A stretch of 64,000 bases of DNA from Thuidium tamariscinum (lineage: Eukaryota > Streptophyta > Bryopsida > Hypnales > Thuidiaceae), in assembly GCA_947034885.2 (NCBI GenBank), contig OX344755.2, forward strand, positions 7,194,501 to 7,258,500. Reading direction: 5' to 3'. The notes beneath the pieces are model-generated. The model was given only the letters and a program-made list of their open reading frames with translations. It made no database searches and had not been told where the DNA came from. Below, one piece after another: positions 36,392-47,600 of this stretch (its first letter is position 1; every line of letters starts with the position of its first letter). The position numbers and the translations under genes were made by a program.

Positions 36392-37347
36392 TCCTACTTC
36401 TAGGTGTATTACTCTTTTTGTATCACATTCTTCATTTTCTATTCATTTGTTTTTTGCCCCTCTTGTAGTAAGCAATACAGTTGTTACATTATTTTTTTGA
36501 GCTTCTCATTTGTATTGTTATTTTGTTATCAGGTAAAAGATGATATGTATGCTGTATACTATCAAATCTCTAGTATTTTGTGTTGGTGAAGGTCTCTTAG
36601 TTCTGAAAGACTACTTTAAAATCAAGATAGTTTTCCACAGTGGTTCATTTTGGTGTTGATCAATGTTCTCTTGACATGTAATACCTCTCGTGGCCGAGAG
36701 GAGGAATGCCCCACTAGCATTATGATCTCCAGTTCCACTGATCAGGATCCTAAACCCTGAATCCATTAAATGACATTAAACATTAAAAATTTCAGTTCCT
36801 TCAAATTGTGTTCGGAACTATTTTAATTATTATTTTTTATACATTGAAGATTCTGTCCCCATACCAAAATACAATGCACATTCCATCTCTTTCTATTGAA
36901 TTTCTGAGGATTTCAAATTGAATGATTACGTTATATCAAATTCATTGGTATATCTTCCATTACTTATTTTATTCATCATATTTTCCTACTTTCAAAATTT
37001 TCTCAATTATTATAATTTAGTGAAACCAATTTATGTATGATATAATAACGAATTCAAATGAATGTTTCTAAATCTTGAAGATAGTGAGCCTGAATTGTAC
37101 ACGTATATTACTATATATAAATAAAAAAATTCTAAGAACATGTTTCGATTGGTTTAAATATAATGGAATCCAAAAATGATTACACATAAAATATCATTTA
37201 AGGATAAGTCACACTTTGGATGTACAAAATGGGAAAAAAAATTTCAATATTTAAACCCGCTTTAGTATTATCCCCAACCCACGGTCATAGGTCTAACTCT
37301 AGATTTCATCCCAGAAAAATGTATGCTCACAGGCTCACAAGCTCACA
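36392..37347. other. AT-rich right interior of the 14-kb element
   Basis: 3' flank of the methyltransferase gene. It has one palindrome (36685-36700), then very AT-rich DNA to the right terminal repeat. No gene seen. Confidence 0.6.
36685..36700. repeat. Isolated 16-bp palindrome near the right end
   Basis: CTCTCGTGGCCGAGAG, one mismatched pair in the centre, same family as the two arrays. It is the only copy between the methyltransferase stop codon and the right end. Confidence 0.85.
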
Positions 37348-37391
37348 AGCTCACAAGCTCACGCTCGCAGGCTCACAGAATAGCAACCCTG
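37327..37391 (-). repeat. Right terminal inverted repeat with 9-bp subrepeats
   Basis: The terminal 44 bp (37348-37391) are the inverted copy of the left end. Here the subterminal word GCTCACAA[GC] is repeated in tandem about five times (37333-37370), giving a short 9-bp periodic array that the left end lacks. The end is followed by CTAGAATAAG at 37392. Confidence 0.85.
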
Positions 37392-37401
37392 CTAGAATAA
37401 G
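37392..37401. repeat. Target-site duplication, right (14-kb element)
   Basis: CTAGAATAAG, identical to 23391-23400. Confidence 0.85.
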
Positions 37402-40364
37402 TGCCAATTCAATAGTAAGATTCTAAAACAATTAGTTTTAAAAGGGTGTAGGGTCAACATTTGAGAATAAAGAATTAGATTTCAATAGTAAGATTCTTAG
37501 GAAATTGATTTTTTAATCTTAATTCCTTCCTTAATCCTTCTAATTCCCCTCCTTCCTCCTCACTTTGCTTCCGGAATGTTTTGCAATTGTTGTAAGAGGA
37601 CTAGTGGCTATGGAGTTTTGAGTTGGAAGGAATTAGGCTAATTCGCTTGACGTTACAATTGTTCAATTTTTGGTGGAAAATTGAATGTGGAGGTTGTTAG
37701 TATCTTTTACAACTCTCCTTTAATTTTACCAAAATTCAAATGATTGTGATGACAAGTTTTTGGAGTGAGAGTGCACTTACGTAAGGATTTTCTTGTGTTT
37801 TGAGAATGTGAGTTTTGGACTCCAATTTTCCAACAGGCCCTGGCTCCCGAACAGGCCCTAGCTCCGAACAGGCCCTGGCTCCGAACGGCCTTGGCTCCCG
37901 AACAGGCCTTAGCTCCAAACGCACTGGCTCCCCCGCGGACTTCGCCACGTGGCTACCCCTGATTGGGTGGACCCCCCGTTCGGGCCCATCACGCCCTGCT
38001 GCGTGGTGGGGCGTGATTGGCTGGCGGGGGGGGGAGTGGGTAGCCGCTGTACTGGGTGGCCGCAGTCTGGCTGGTTGTGGTCTTGGACTGAATTGAAATG
38101 CTAGTCTAGTTGCGGTCTTAGACTGAATTTAAACACTAAGCTGGTTATAGAAAATTGACTTTAAAGGTCAATTCCACCCTGACTACTTTAACCACAAGTA
38201 TAACACTAGAAATTTGATTTGTGGCAAAGTGAAGGAAAGGCATCAATGGGTCAACCCCTTGACTACCAATCTCTTGAGAATTACGGGTTTGGGAGTTGGC
38301 TAAGTGAGCCTTATCATGTGGCCATTTTTCTCAAGTCGGGCTTAACGTAGTTGGTGTTATGAATAACGTAAATTCTTCTATAGGGAATGATCCGTCGTGG
38401 TACTTTAAGAGCTATTAATCGCAAAAGGAGGTACACATGACAGTGTTTAACCGAACTTTCACTTTAAGTTCTTAAAGTTTCTTAGTATTTTGGGATTTTG
38501 CAACCAAAGGAGGTACACATGACAGTGTTTAAACCGGACTTTGGCGCTCAATGCTCAAAATTTCCGTGAATGAATGGCAAAGGAAGTGTGGAGGCTTTAC
38601 CTCCAGAGAATATGTGGGAAAGGAATAACAAATGAAGGGGCCCTAAGCCTTCAGATCTTGAAAAACTAAACACAAAACAAGACTTGGCCAAAATATTTGG
38701 TCCAAGTGGTGCTCCGACCACACCGGTAGCACTGAAGAATAGCAAAGTGTCGGTGTGAGAAATAAGGGTACTGGCAACCTCGAGGGGGGGGCCTTATATA
38801 CCCGTGGCCGGGCCCCTCTTGGTAATTGCTGGTGAAAACACTTTGTTACTTCTTATCCTAAACTACCCTAATGTAATTCCAAAATATTAGTTGTTTAATG
38901 GTGGAAATTTCTAAAAACATCCCCATTTGGTCAAAGAAATCTTGGCCAAATCAAATCCAAGATCTTAACCCAAAATATTTTGGAATTAACCCTAATTTAC
39001 GTAGATATTTTGCAATTTAACCAAAAGTCATTTCGAAAATTGTCTTTCTTTATCCCAAAGATGGCTTTTTACGCAAGAAAGAGATCTTGACCAAATCCAA
39101 TCTTTGATTTTCCAAGAGATATTTCCAAAATCACTTCTAATTAACCGCAATTAACGATTAAAAAGTCAAACTAAGAGCTGACCCTCTCTATCTTTTAGGG
39201 AACAACTTGAAACGGAAAACCGTCTGAGCCATTGTCTTTAGAAGACCCCAATTAGCCTAAGGGACCCCTTACCCCTCACTCCTAGGCCATTTGCGCCTCC
39301 AAATTGGAATTACGGTAACTCCAATTAAAAGTCAAAAATCTAACTTTTAGGATTTGTGCATTTCGATGAATCTGTCATGCCAGGGTTGTTAGGAATGTCC
39401 GTGAGAGTAAGGAATGACTCCTTATTTGCGACAATCGGACATCATTCGCTCCTGATACGCCAGTCAACCCGCCGCCAACTTGTAACTTCCAGTGAATTTC
39501 GATGTTGATGCCGGTTTTGGTAGTTGGGAATGTCGGAATGTCTTTAAACTTGACCGGGCGCTTATTTAACACACAAAAACCTATCCTAATTTTTAGTGAG
39601 ATTTTACCGCATCATACGTAATTTCCATGATTTTACGAACATTTCTATGTGCGGTTGACTTCCCATGGAGTCAACGTGAAATTTCGGAAAAATCCGAAAT
39701 AAATTGGGTAACATCTAGGGCACTCCTAGATTCTTGGGGTAAGTCCCACGCAACCTTACTCCCTTCTAATTTTAGTAATTTGGAATTACTTTGCCCAATT
39801 GGACAATTTAATTCCCGATGTCCGGGAATCTTGGACAATTGTTTGATTCTTGTTCGCTCCTGGCATGCTCCTACCCTTGGAACACCTCTCTGTAGTCTTC
39901 AATCTCCAATCCTCCATCTTTTAACTCGTGAAATTCGAATTCTCCAAATCCATTGTAGTGGTTTTATCTTTTAAATTCAATTTGTTTCAAAACTGAACTT
40001 AATCCCTGGTAACTCTTCTAGGCTCGTAGTAGACTCTTTCAGCTTAGTCAGTATGTCGTGTACATTCTTAAAAGGTTGATTTTGCACAGACATTCGCTAG
40101 GACTGACTAACTCTCTATTCCTTATTTCTCTCGGAATTGCTAAATCTTCTCATAAACTTGCTTTGGAGACTTAGAATGATTCAAATTTCTAGTATTAGGA
40201 ATTTCCCACCTTCGAAGTTGGTTTTCCACCATTTTGGCATAGACTGACACCAAAACTCCTTCAACACTCTTTTTATGTCTTTTTCTTGCATATTTTCACT
40301 AATTTTCGCTATTTAATCGTGAAAAATGGACCCAGAGTCCTGAGTGCCATCTCGAGGGCTCACA
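37402..40364. other. Right part of the LTR-type insertion
   Basis: No protein gene. Contents: five tandem 17-18-bp units GAACAGGCCCTGGCTCC (37831-37917); a GC-rich patch to about 38090; two direct copies of AAAGGAGGTACACATGACAG (about 38424 and 38506); a TATA-like CCTTATATACCC near 38792. Open frames here lack coding features. Confidence 0.6.
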
Positions 40365-40793
40365 CACTCCGATCCACTCAAAACACCGAAATTTAAAAGA
40401 AAACAACACAACAAGTATCGAAATTACAATCCTAACTAGGAGATGAAAATTCAAAGTAGAATTCGAGGGCACAACTCCAATGCAAGCTCTCCGATACAAA
40501 GCGCAGGAGTGCAAAATAAAAATTTCAAAATTCATGGAAAAAAGGTAGAGCAAAAAGACGCTGCATTCACGGAAGAGCGTCTCAAGGGCTACAATTTACA
40601 GTTTATATGCCTGCAATGACTACGCAGTCGAGGGCAGCCAGCTGAAGAATTGGAGATGACGACAGTTTCCGACCTCCACTGGTGGGTTCGCACTGTACAG
40701 AATTGTATAAGCGCCTTGTTCCAATTTGCTGCCAAGACGGACCTATCGACAACAGACCAAAAGCATCCCGACCACGAGCTTCAGACCCGCGCC
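40365..40793. repeat. R repeat, copy 3, right part
   Basis: Resumes the R unit at CACTCCGATCC exactly where 22401 broke off and runs to GACCCGCGCC. It includes the ELP5 leader block (40724-40793). Confidence 0.88.
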
Positions 40794-41122
40794 TCTAATA
40801 CTTTCAGTTCAGTAAGTATTGTAGCTCATGACCACTCCTAAACCCTAGAAATTCAATCATCGAATACCCTAAACTCAGCGTAGCGTCACGATCCCCTCAA
40901 AATGAAGAATTTAAAAAGAAAATGACCACCCCCAAGTCCTAAACATTCAATCATCATGTACTGGGATTTCTTCACTCGTGACCTAAATTCAGCATAGCAC
41001 TTCGATCCACTCAGAACACCGAAATTTAAAAGAAAACAACGCAACAAGTATTGAAATTACAATCCTAACTAGGAGATGAAAATTCAAAGTAGAATTCGAG
41101 GGCACAACTCCAATGCAAGCAC
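40794..41122. repeat. R repeat, copy 4 (3' truncated)
   Basis: A head-to-tail R unit from TCTAATAC to AATGCAAGCAC. It is then interrupted; a fragment AAGCGCCTTGTTCC of the same unit reappears at about 41135-41148 before another small element. Confidence 0.82.
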
Positions 41123-41146
41123 CCCTAAACTTAAAAGCGCCTTGTT

Positions 41147-41378
41147 CCTAAAAGCGCCATCTGGAGTGCAAATACATTTCCGAAATCAGTCATGTTCACA
41201 CTGTAGATGGCGCTTTCAAAAACAGACTTTGACTGTTAATAACTTTTGCATACGGTATCCAAATCCTACGTTCTTTGGTGCGTTGGAACATGCTTTCACT
41301 TGCCAACAAGACTACATAATAATTTGAACTAATTAATAACAGGAACTAGGCTCAATATGAATAAGTGGCGCTTTTAGG
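41147..41378. mobile_element. Small inverted-repeat element
   Basis: Starts CCTAAAAGCGCCA and ends TGGCGCTTTTAGG, a 13-bp perfect inverted pair. An additional internal AGATGGCGCTTT copy lies at about 41205. It is 232 bp and non-coding. No clear target duplication, so MITE status is tentative. Confidence 0.5.
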
Positions 41379-44300
41379 TGTACGTACCTTACCCTAAAAA
41401 CCGGCATCCTAGAAAACCTGATTTGAAGAATATTTTGAATATAAAATATAAAACTTAACCCCTAAATGCCGGACCTATAACCACTGTTTTCAGGCCCTGT
41501 GCAAACACTCAGTTTGCTGCCATTTAAGGACTGAATCTGTACGAAAATTTTTCGTTTTTATTTTCCAGAGATGATGTTACATCTCTTCTGTACTTTCCAG
41601 AAATTTCAGATTTTTTTGAGGAAAATTGATTTTTCTGAGAATTTTTGAAGAAAAAGTGAAGAAAAATCATATCAAATAGGAAATTATGTCAAAAAAATCT
41701 GAGAATTCCACCATGTGTGTACATTTTAGTGGCAAACATCATGGTGTAAACTGAATTTCTGTGTCATCCTATAATTACAATCTAGAAGACATTGAAAATA
41801 CATCCAAAGTTCAAATTGCAATAAAATATTCAAAATTATGATTTTTTCCAAAATTCCAATTGGAGAAGAAACTAGAATAGATGACTTTCATTTTGTTAGT
41901 TGGATTCAAACTCAAAAAATATTATTTTTGTGGAGAAATTTTAGATTTAGAGTAAGGAGCAACAACATCCCCAAATACACTAAAAATAGCATATTATTGT
42001 GATCCGTTTTTTTACTAACTTTTCATTCATGAGAAGACAAATACTAGCGAGATTACAAACTCAATTGAATATTCTTTATAACCCTCCAAGAAAGATCAAT
42101 AAGGTGAAAATTGATGAAAAATAACTTTTAATCGCTCTCCATATGATCTTTTGTTCATGTAAAAGCCACGAAATGGCATTGCTGGCAGTTAGGGGTTAAC
42201 CCTAAAGCACTCCAATGTCCACATGAAAAGCAAATTTCTTTCTCATTATAGCTTGGATGAAAATCATCCTATTTTTAAAGATACTTTATGAAGTTGTGGT
42301 CCTATCCAAGGGTTGGATTTGGTGTTATCAAAGCACATATTTTTCTAAAATTATGAATGTGAAAGTATGTCAAGTGGTTGATTTGCATTGACTCTAGTTT
42401 AACTTGGAATTGCAAATTTGAGGTCATAGAATTGAAGAACATAAAAATTTCAGAAAATCACTATATAAAGAGAACTTCATTTCAAGTGTTGTCCAACAAA
42501 ATTTACTCAAAAAATGACCATATTTTGCTTGTAATTGAATTTAGAAGGAATTTTGATTTTTTTCTTTCAAAAATTATAGAAAAATATTGGTGATAGCATT
42601 TGTAAATCTAACCTTACGGATAGAATGTAAAATTCAAACTCTACAACTTTTATTTGCATCTCAATTCCAAATTATTCTTCCAAATAGTACTTTATAATGA
42701 TTTTTCTAAAACCATCAATTCTGTACATGAATCTAGTTGCTTAGAGGTTGAACTTGATGTACTAGTATTTATATAAAGACCACGTTTTTTTTCCTTGTAA
42801 ATTAAAAATAAATAAATGACATACATATTTAAAGTACTCCCTTCATCCCTAGTTGATCTCAGTTGATCTTGTTGGACAAAATATTCTAGATTAAGTTCAA
42901 AATAATAATTTTCAAATTCATTTTGAGTTGTAAGTAGAGTTCAATTGCATTCCTATCATCCTATATTGAACTTCTCAATACACTTCAAGTAATGAGTATA
43001 TATTGTGGAAATCAAAGATATACATGATTGATCTAAGTCTTAGATTGTTGTCATTGCCATTGTTGAAAATAGGCTAGGAAAAAGTCTCCTTCATATTTTT
43101 ACATAGGTAGTTACATTAGATGATTTTTGAGGCCTACGGAAGACTGTTTGAGGTCTGTTTCTCAAAACTATTCCCTATATAGTGAACCAACCCCTATTGG
43201 TTTGATTTATAAATGCTAACCTTTCTTGTGCTTTAATTTTTTTTGCATTTTAACCATTTCATCTACTTTTAAATAATTGTCCAAGTATGTGAGTATGAAA
43301 GTGTGAGCATGTGAGCCTTGAACATATATACAAGTATAAATCATTGAAAGTATTTACAACATAAACACCTATCATATATGTGCATTATAATCATAGAAAG
43401 CTTACTATAATATACATACTTATATCATAGGTGTATATATAGCTCAATGTATAGTCTTCTAGGTTCATGAGGGTATACTTCTAAACTCACATAATAGCAA
43501 CCCTTCCATTTGTCAAAAGCCACACTCCACATTTGAATTCTCAATAATGAATTTGGAAAGAGGGATGATGAAGAAGTTGTCTATTTTTGAATTTGAAGGA
43601 CACCAAAGACATTTCTTCATACTTTGTATATTCAAATAAACTTAAAAGAATAAATGATTCCAAATAATTTTTTTGTGCAACTTTTTTGATGCTACATCCA
43701 CATCACTAATTTAAATTAAAACACTTTACTTGTTAATTGATTTTTTATGGGGTAGTTTTTAAGAAATTAGTTGGTACTACATAGTGTATTCCAAAACTTT
43801 AAGTTTTTTTTCCTTAAGACTTGATTTTGACATTCAAAATGATTTCTTTTGCTTTTGAGAATAACTAACACAATGAAGCTTCTAAATTTCAAGTGGAGGA
43901 AGATACAAAGTGTGTGACTTTTGAGTTTGACTACATGGTCACGGGCTCTATCCTTTAGAGTGAATGTTTATCATGCCTATGTGAATAAAAAAGGTTGAGG
44001 AGAATTGGCCCCCATACTCGGCTACTCCAAGCAATTTCTAAGGTGTAATTTAAACCAAAAGGCCCCCTATTGTGCGCTTAACTAATTTACCTTATATACT
44101 ACTCCCTATCAATTTGGAGCCTTTGGTTGCAAATATGAATTCAAAATTTGCAAAAAAATTATTCACAAAAAATAAAAAATTCCAATGTTTTTCCAAACAG
44201 TCAAGTGAAGGGGTCAGTTCAAACCGGTCATGAAAATGGGCACTTCAAATTGTGTTTGCTATATATATATATATATATATAGGTCAATTTTGTAAATAAT

Positions 44301-44680
44301 TTGAAAAAATTTGAAAGATGTTGAAATTTAGAAAATTATTTACAACTATCTCTAAAAATGTGAAAAATTTAGTCTTGGAAAGAATTAGAAAAAAAAAAAA
44401 CATGATTGAAAGAATCAATCCAAAAATTAGGAGTATCCTCGTAAAGTGCCGAAAATAACAAAATTCTTATGTGATCTGCCGAAATGGGAAAAGTAAAATA
44501 TTTCGGCAAGAACCTGCCGAAACTGACCTCCACGTACGGTATATCGCCATCGTCATTCCATTCGGCCGGGATTTGGGACGCATCATCAATTTTCGTGTTT
44601 TCTTAAGATCGGGATTCATTGCAGGATGATTTCGTCTCGTGTCGTCTGAGGAGAATTTGAGATCGGCAATCGCCATAGCC
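41379..44680. other. AT-rich gene-free DNA
   Basis: About 3.3 kb of AT-rich DNA without supported genes. It contains an (AT)n microsatellite at 44260-44281 and, at 43283-43508, a short region resembling the 14-kb element's ends. The segment from about 44500 is the promoter of the PfkB kinase gene and is less AT-rich. Confidence 0.6.
43283..43508. repeat. Decayed relative of the 14-kb element termini
   Basis: The left side has TGTGAGTATGAAAGTGTGAG and GCATGTGAGCC. The right side ends CTCACATAATAGCAACCCT, against CTCACAGAATAGCAACCCT at 37372-37390. At about 225 bp it could be a miniature derivative of the same family or a chance survivor of one end. Confidence 0.45.
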
Positions 44681-47600
44681 ATGGTCTCACGAGTGGACTC
44701 CGTCCTCGTACCCTCCGCCTTCATGGACATTGCATTGATGCTCCCACTTTCCAGAGCTGTCGGAAAGTGTAGGAGCGGCACTGGTGACGTTTGTTTCAGA
44801 ACTGTTACTGCTTCTGCTCCTCGTTTTGGAAGCAAGTTGAGTCTGCCATTGGAGAATTCGTTTTTTCTACGACGAGGAAATAATTTCGTCAGGTATGCAA
44901 TTTTGGTCAATGCGAGAGATAGGTGCGAGATGACGGAATCAAAGCGTTAGAAACTTGGATTTTTGAGGTAGAGCAATTTAATTCGTGGAGCTTTTGGTTT
45001 TTCAAGAACTTCTTGTCGAATCTTTATGGCGTGCTCTCAAGGGCAGTCACGTGACTCACGTTACTGGAAAACAGAGTATTTCCGTTTTTGCAATTTTTCG
45101 ATTGCGTTTTGGATTGTCTTACACTGCATTTATTAATTCTGGTTGTAAAGATTCGTTTCTAAAGCTGCAAGTGCACATACGGAGATTGAAAAATGTTGAA
45201 AGCATTCAAATTGTTGCCAAATTAGTAAACGGAGAACGACAGTATCCCGTTTTCCCGTAACGAAAGTCTCAAGTGACGTTCTAACTTTCAAATACTACTG
45301 CTTAAATGAAGGAGGCGAGCCGCGTCCATGGCTACGAGAACACCAGTGGGATCAGTGGCCGTGAGCTGCAGCGACAATGGAGGGGCAAGTTCTTCTCTGC
45401 CAGAGAAGCGTGTGCTGGTAAGGTCGTACACTTTGTTCCCTGCGTTGATGTGGCAATTGCAGTCGACCGGCGCTCTCCTTTGTTGTGTTTTATTGAATTC
45501 TCGTGCAACTCACATCATCGCCTCGTCTTACCTTGAAGTCGAGCCTAGATTGGTGCTGTCTTTTCTATTGATTGCTCTCTTCTGGCTCAAGCCGTTGCTT
45601 GTGCGGCGAATGAGTTGCTCACCATGTCCATTATCCTGGAGGAAACGGAGGCCTCAAGGAGGTCTTTAACTCAAGGATGATGCCACCTAGTTATGGTATC
45701 TTATCAGAATTCTGACCTCCTCTTGTGTGAATGATAACTGGAAATGACCAATGGACCAGGAGCATGTTCAGTTGATCGAAGTCTAGCTTCAAGTCGGTGT
45801 CTGGTGTCTATGTTTAATCTTACGATTCTAGATTTGAACGACCGTAGTGTCTTGATCTAGTGGACATCTCAGAGCTATCTGATATTAAAATGGACGCTAA
45901 TATTTAGGATACCTTTGTACAGGTAGGATGCGGAGGTGCTGCACTTGATTTTCTGGCCAGTGTGGAAGCCTTCCCACAACCAGATGAAAAGATCCGAACC
46001 ACCGAATTACAAGTAAGCCTTATGCTGCACTAGAATGCACGAAGATCGGGCTGTTCACAATAGACCTTAGTACATGAAGACTTCCACCTTACTCAGTGGA
46101 TTCTTGAATAGTTTCACAGAATGGAATCAAATTCCTAGGTAGCGACGGGGCTATTATGTGAAAGATGTATTCGTGGGCAGGTGCATGGAGGAGGAAACGT
46201 TGGAAATGCACTTACAGCTGCGGCTCGTCTTGGACTAGACTGCAAATTATTTACTAAGGCAAGTAAAGTGTTTTTTATTGTAACTCTATTTTGAGTGAGC
46301 AGTGCTTTAGTGATATATTTATTGATTACATGCTCTAGAACTTGTAAATGCTAGGGATTGTCCATTTTATTGCTCATCAGTATATCTTAATTGGTAGGTC
46401 ATTCATATGCACATTGGCTGGTAGGATGAGGCCAGCTTCGATTTTGATGCAAAAATTTCGCTTAGATTTGTATTTGTTCACTTGTTAGATGCACTACTCT
46501 GGAGAGAAGTTGACCAGCACAGAAGTGATCCGGAAACTCATCAGAAAGATTTCAATCATGCATATCTGTTGAACTTTTGGATTTGGGTGCAGGTGGCGAA
46601 TGATGGACCAGGCAAGCAAATTTTGGCAGAGCTGCGAAGCGATGGTGTCGATGTTTCAAATGTTGTGGTACGACATGGGCCTTGAGTAACTTTTTGTACC
46701 GTTTTATCTGCAATATTAGAAAGTAACGAAATCTTGATGAAGTCAAGGCAGGCTTGTTACTCTACTGAGACAGTTATGCTTCTATGCAAAAGAGCTCATA
46801 AATATCCTGTATCGTGTGCCGTAAGACCAGCTACTTCTCTTTTATCTGTAAAGTAGTGGCGGTGCAGGTAGCTGAAGGTGTGTCCCCGTTCACGTACGTA
46901 ATCGTGGATAAGGAAACGTACGCTTCTATGTCCTCCATAAGTTTTGCATTTCGAAATCATCACATGTAACGCTCCTTTTTTTTGTGTTCCTGTTCTATTA
47001 ACGGAATTGGTTGCAAGATTTGGAAGGCTTATAGACTGTATGCGCCACTTCTGAAGTATACCATCGTCTTGGAGGATCGGAATTTCCAGTCTGATGCTTT
47101 TTTAGGAACTGATGATCATCTGCAGTACCTTCCTTTCGTTGAAATATTGATTTACGAGGCTTGACTTTGCAGGAGTACTCGCACATGCATTCACACCCCA
47201 GGTTCTCCTCCTTTGCAACCTCAAGAGCTTACTCCGATCATCATTGACAAGTTACTCAACAGAGCTGATCTCATTTATTTCGATGGGCGTCTCGCAGAAA
47301 CAGCTCTTCTTCTGGCCGAAGAGGTAAGATAACGAATTTGATGTCTTGATTCAGTACTTTGATAATGCTCTTCATTAGAACCCCTTCGTTTTTCTCCGAA
47401 CAGTATATGAAGCTTTCTCTGCTACTTTTGGAAGGCTTGACCACGTGCCGTACAAATCCCTAGCTCTCTCATCGGTTGTCTTCCTTCAGCTTTATAGAGT
47501 ACCGATATTCATTCTTGAGCACTGTCACTAGTCATCATGTGTTGCTTGGTTACAGGCCTCCAAGCGCCAGCTGCCGATGCTTGTAGATGCCGAGCGTTTA

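Larger units (their letters stand above)
23401..37391. mobile_element. 14-kb DNA transposon with transposase and ParB-methyltransferase genes
   Basis: The left terminus starts CAGCGGTGCTATTCTGTGAG. The right terminus, read inward on the other strand, starts CAGGGTTGCTATTCTGTGAG. The similarity continues for about 44 bp, with GTGAGC-rich subterminal repeats. A 10-bp target duplication (CTAGAATAAG) flanks the 13,991-bp element. It has two divergent genes: a minus-strand transposase (23836-27890) and a plus-strand ParB-methyltransferase (30186-36391). Sixteen-bp CG-rich palindromes lie in introns of both. It is nested in an LTR-type insertion. The superfamily is uncertain. The DDE plus SWIM organisation suggests a Mutator-like or related group, while CAG termini are also seen in hAT-like elements. 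Confidence 0.88.
22402..40364. mobile_element. LTR-type insertion, probably solo LTR, hosting the 14-kb transposon
   Basis: Begins TGTGAGCGCTCC and ends CGAGGGCTCACA, so the termini are TG...CA with 7-bp inverted ends (TGTGAGC/GCTCACA). It is flanked by the 5-bp direct repeat CACTC. Without the nested 14-kb transposon it is about 4 kb. I see no second copy of the start or end sequence, no reverse transcriptase and no gag, so a solo LTR or a non-coding LTR derivative is likeliest. A TATA-like CCTTATATACCC at about 38792, in a GC-rich patch, could be the LTR promoter. Confidence 0.72.

Noticed and set aside
37815..38096. GC-rich 93-codon open frame
   Set aside because: The Gly/Ser/Pro-rich translation follows from 17-bp tandem units in the LTR-type element. 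No motif.
44467..44910. 147-codon minus frame opposite PfkB exon 1
   Set aside because: Antisense of the transit-peptide exon. The plus-strand gene has splice-phase support.
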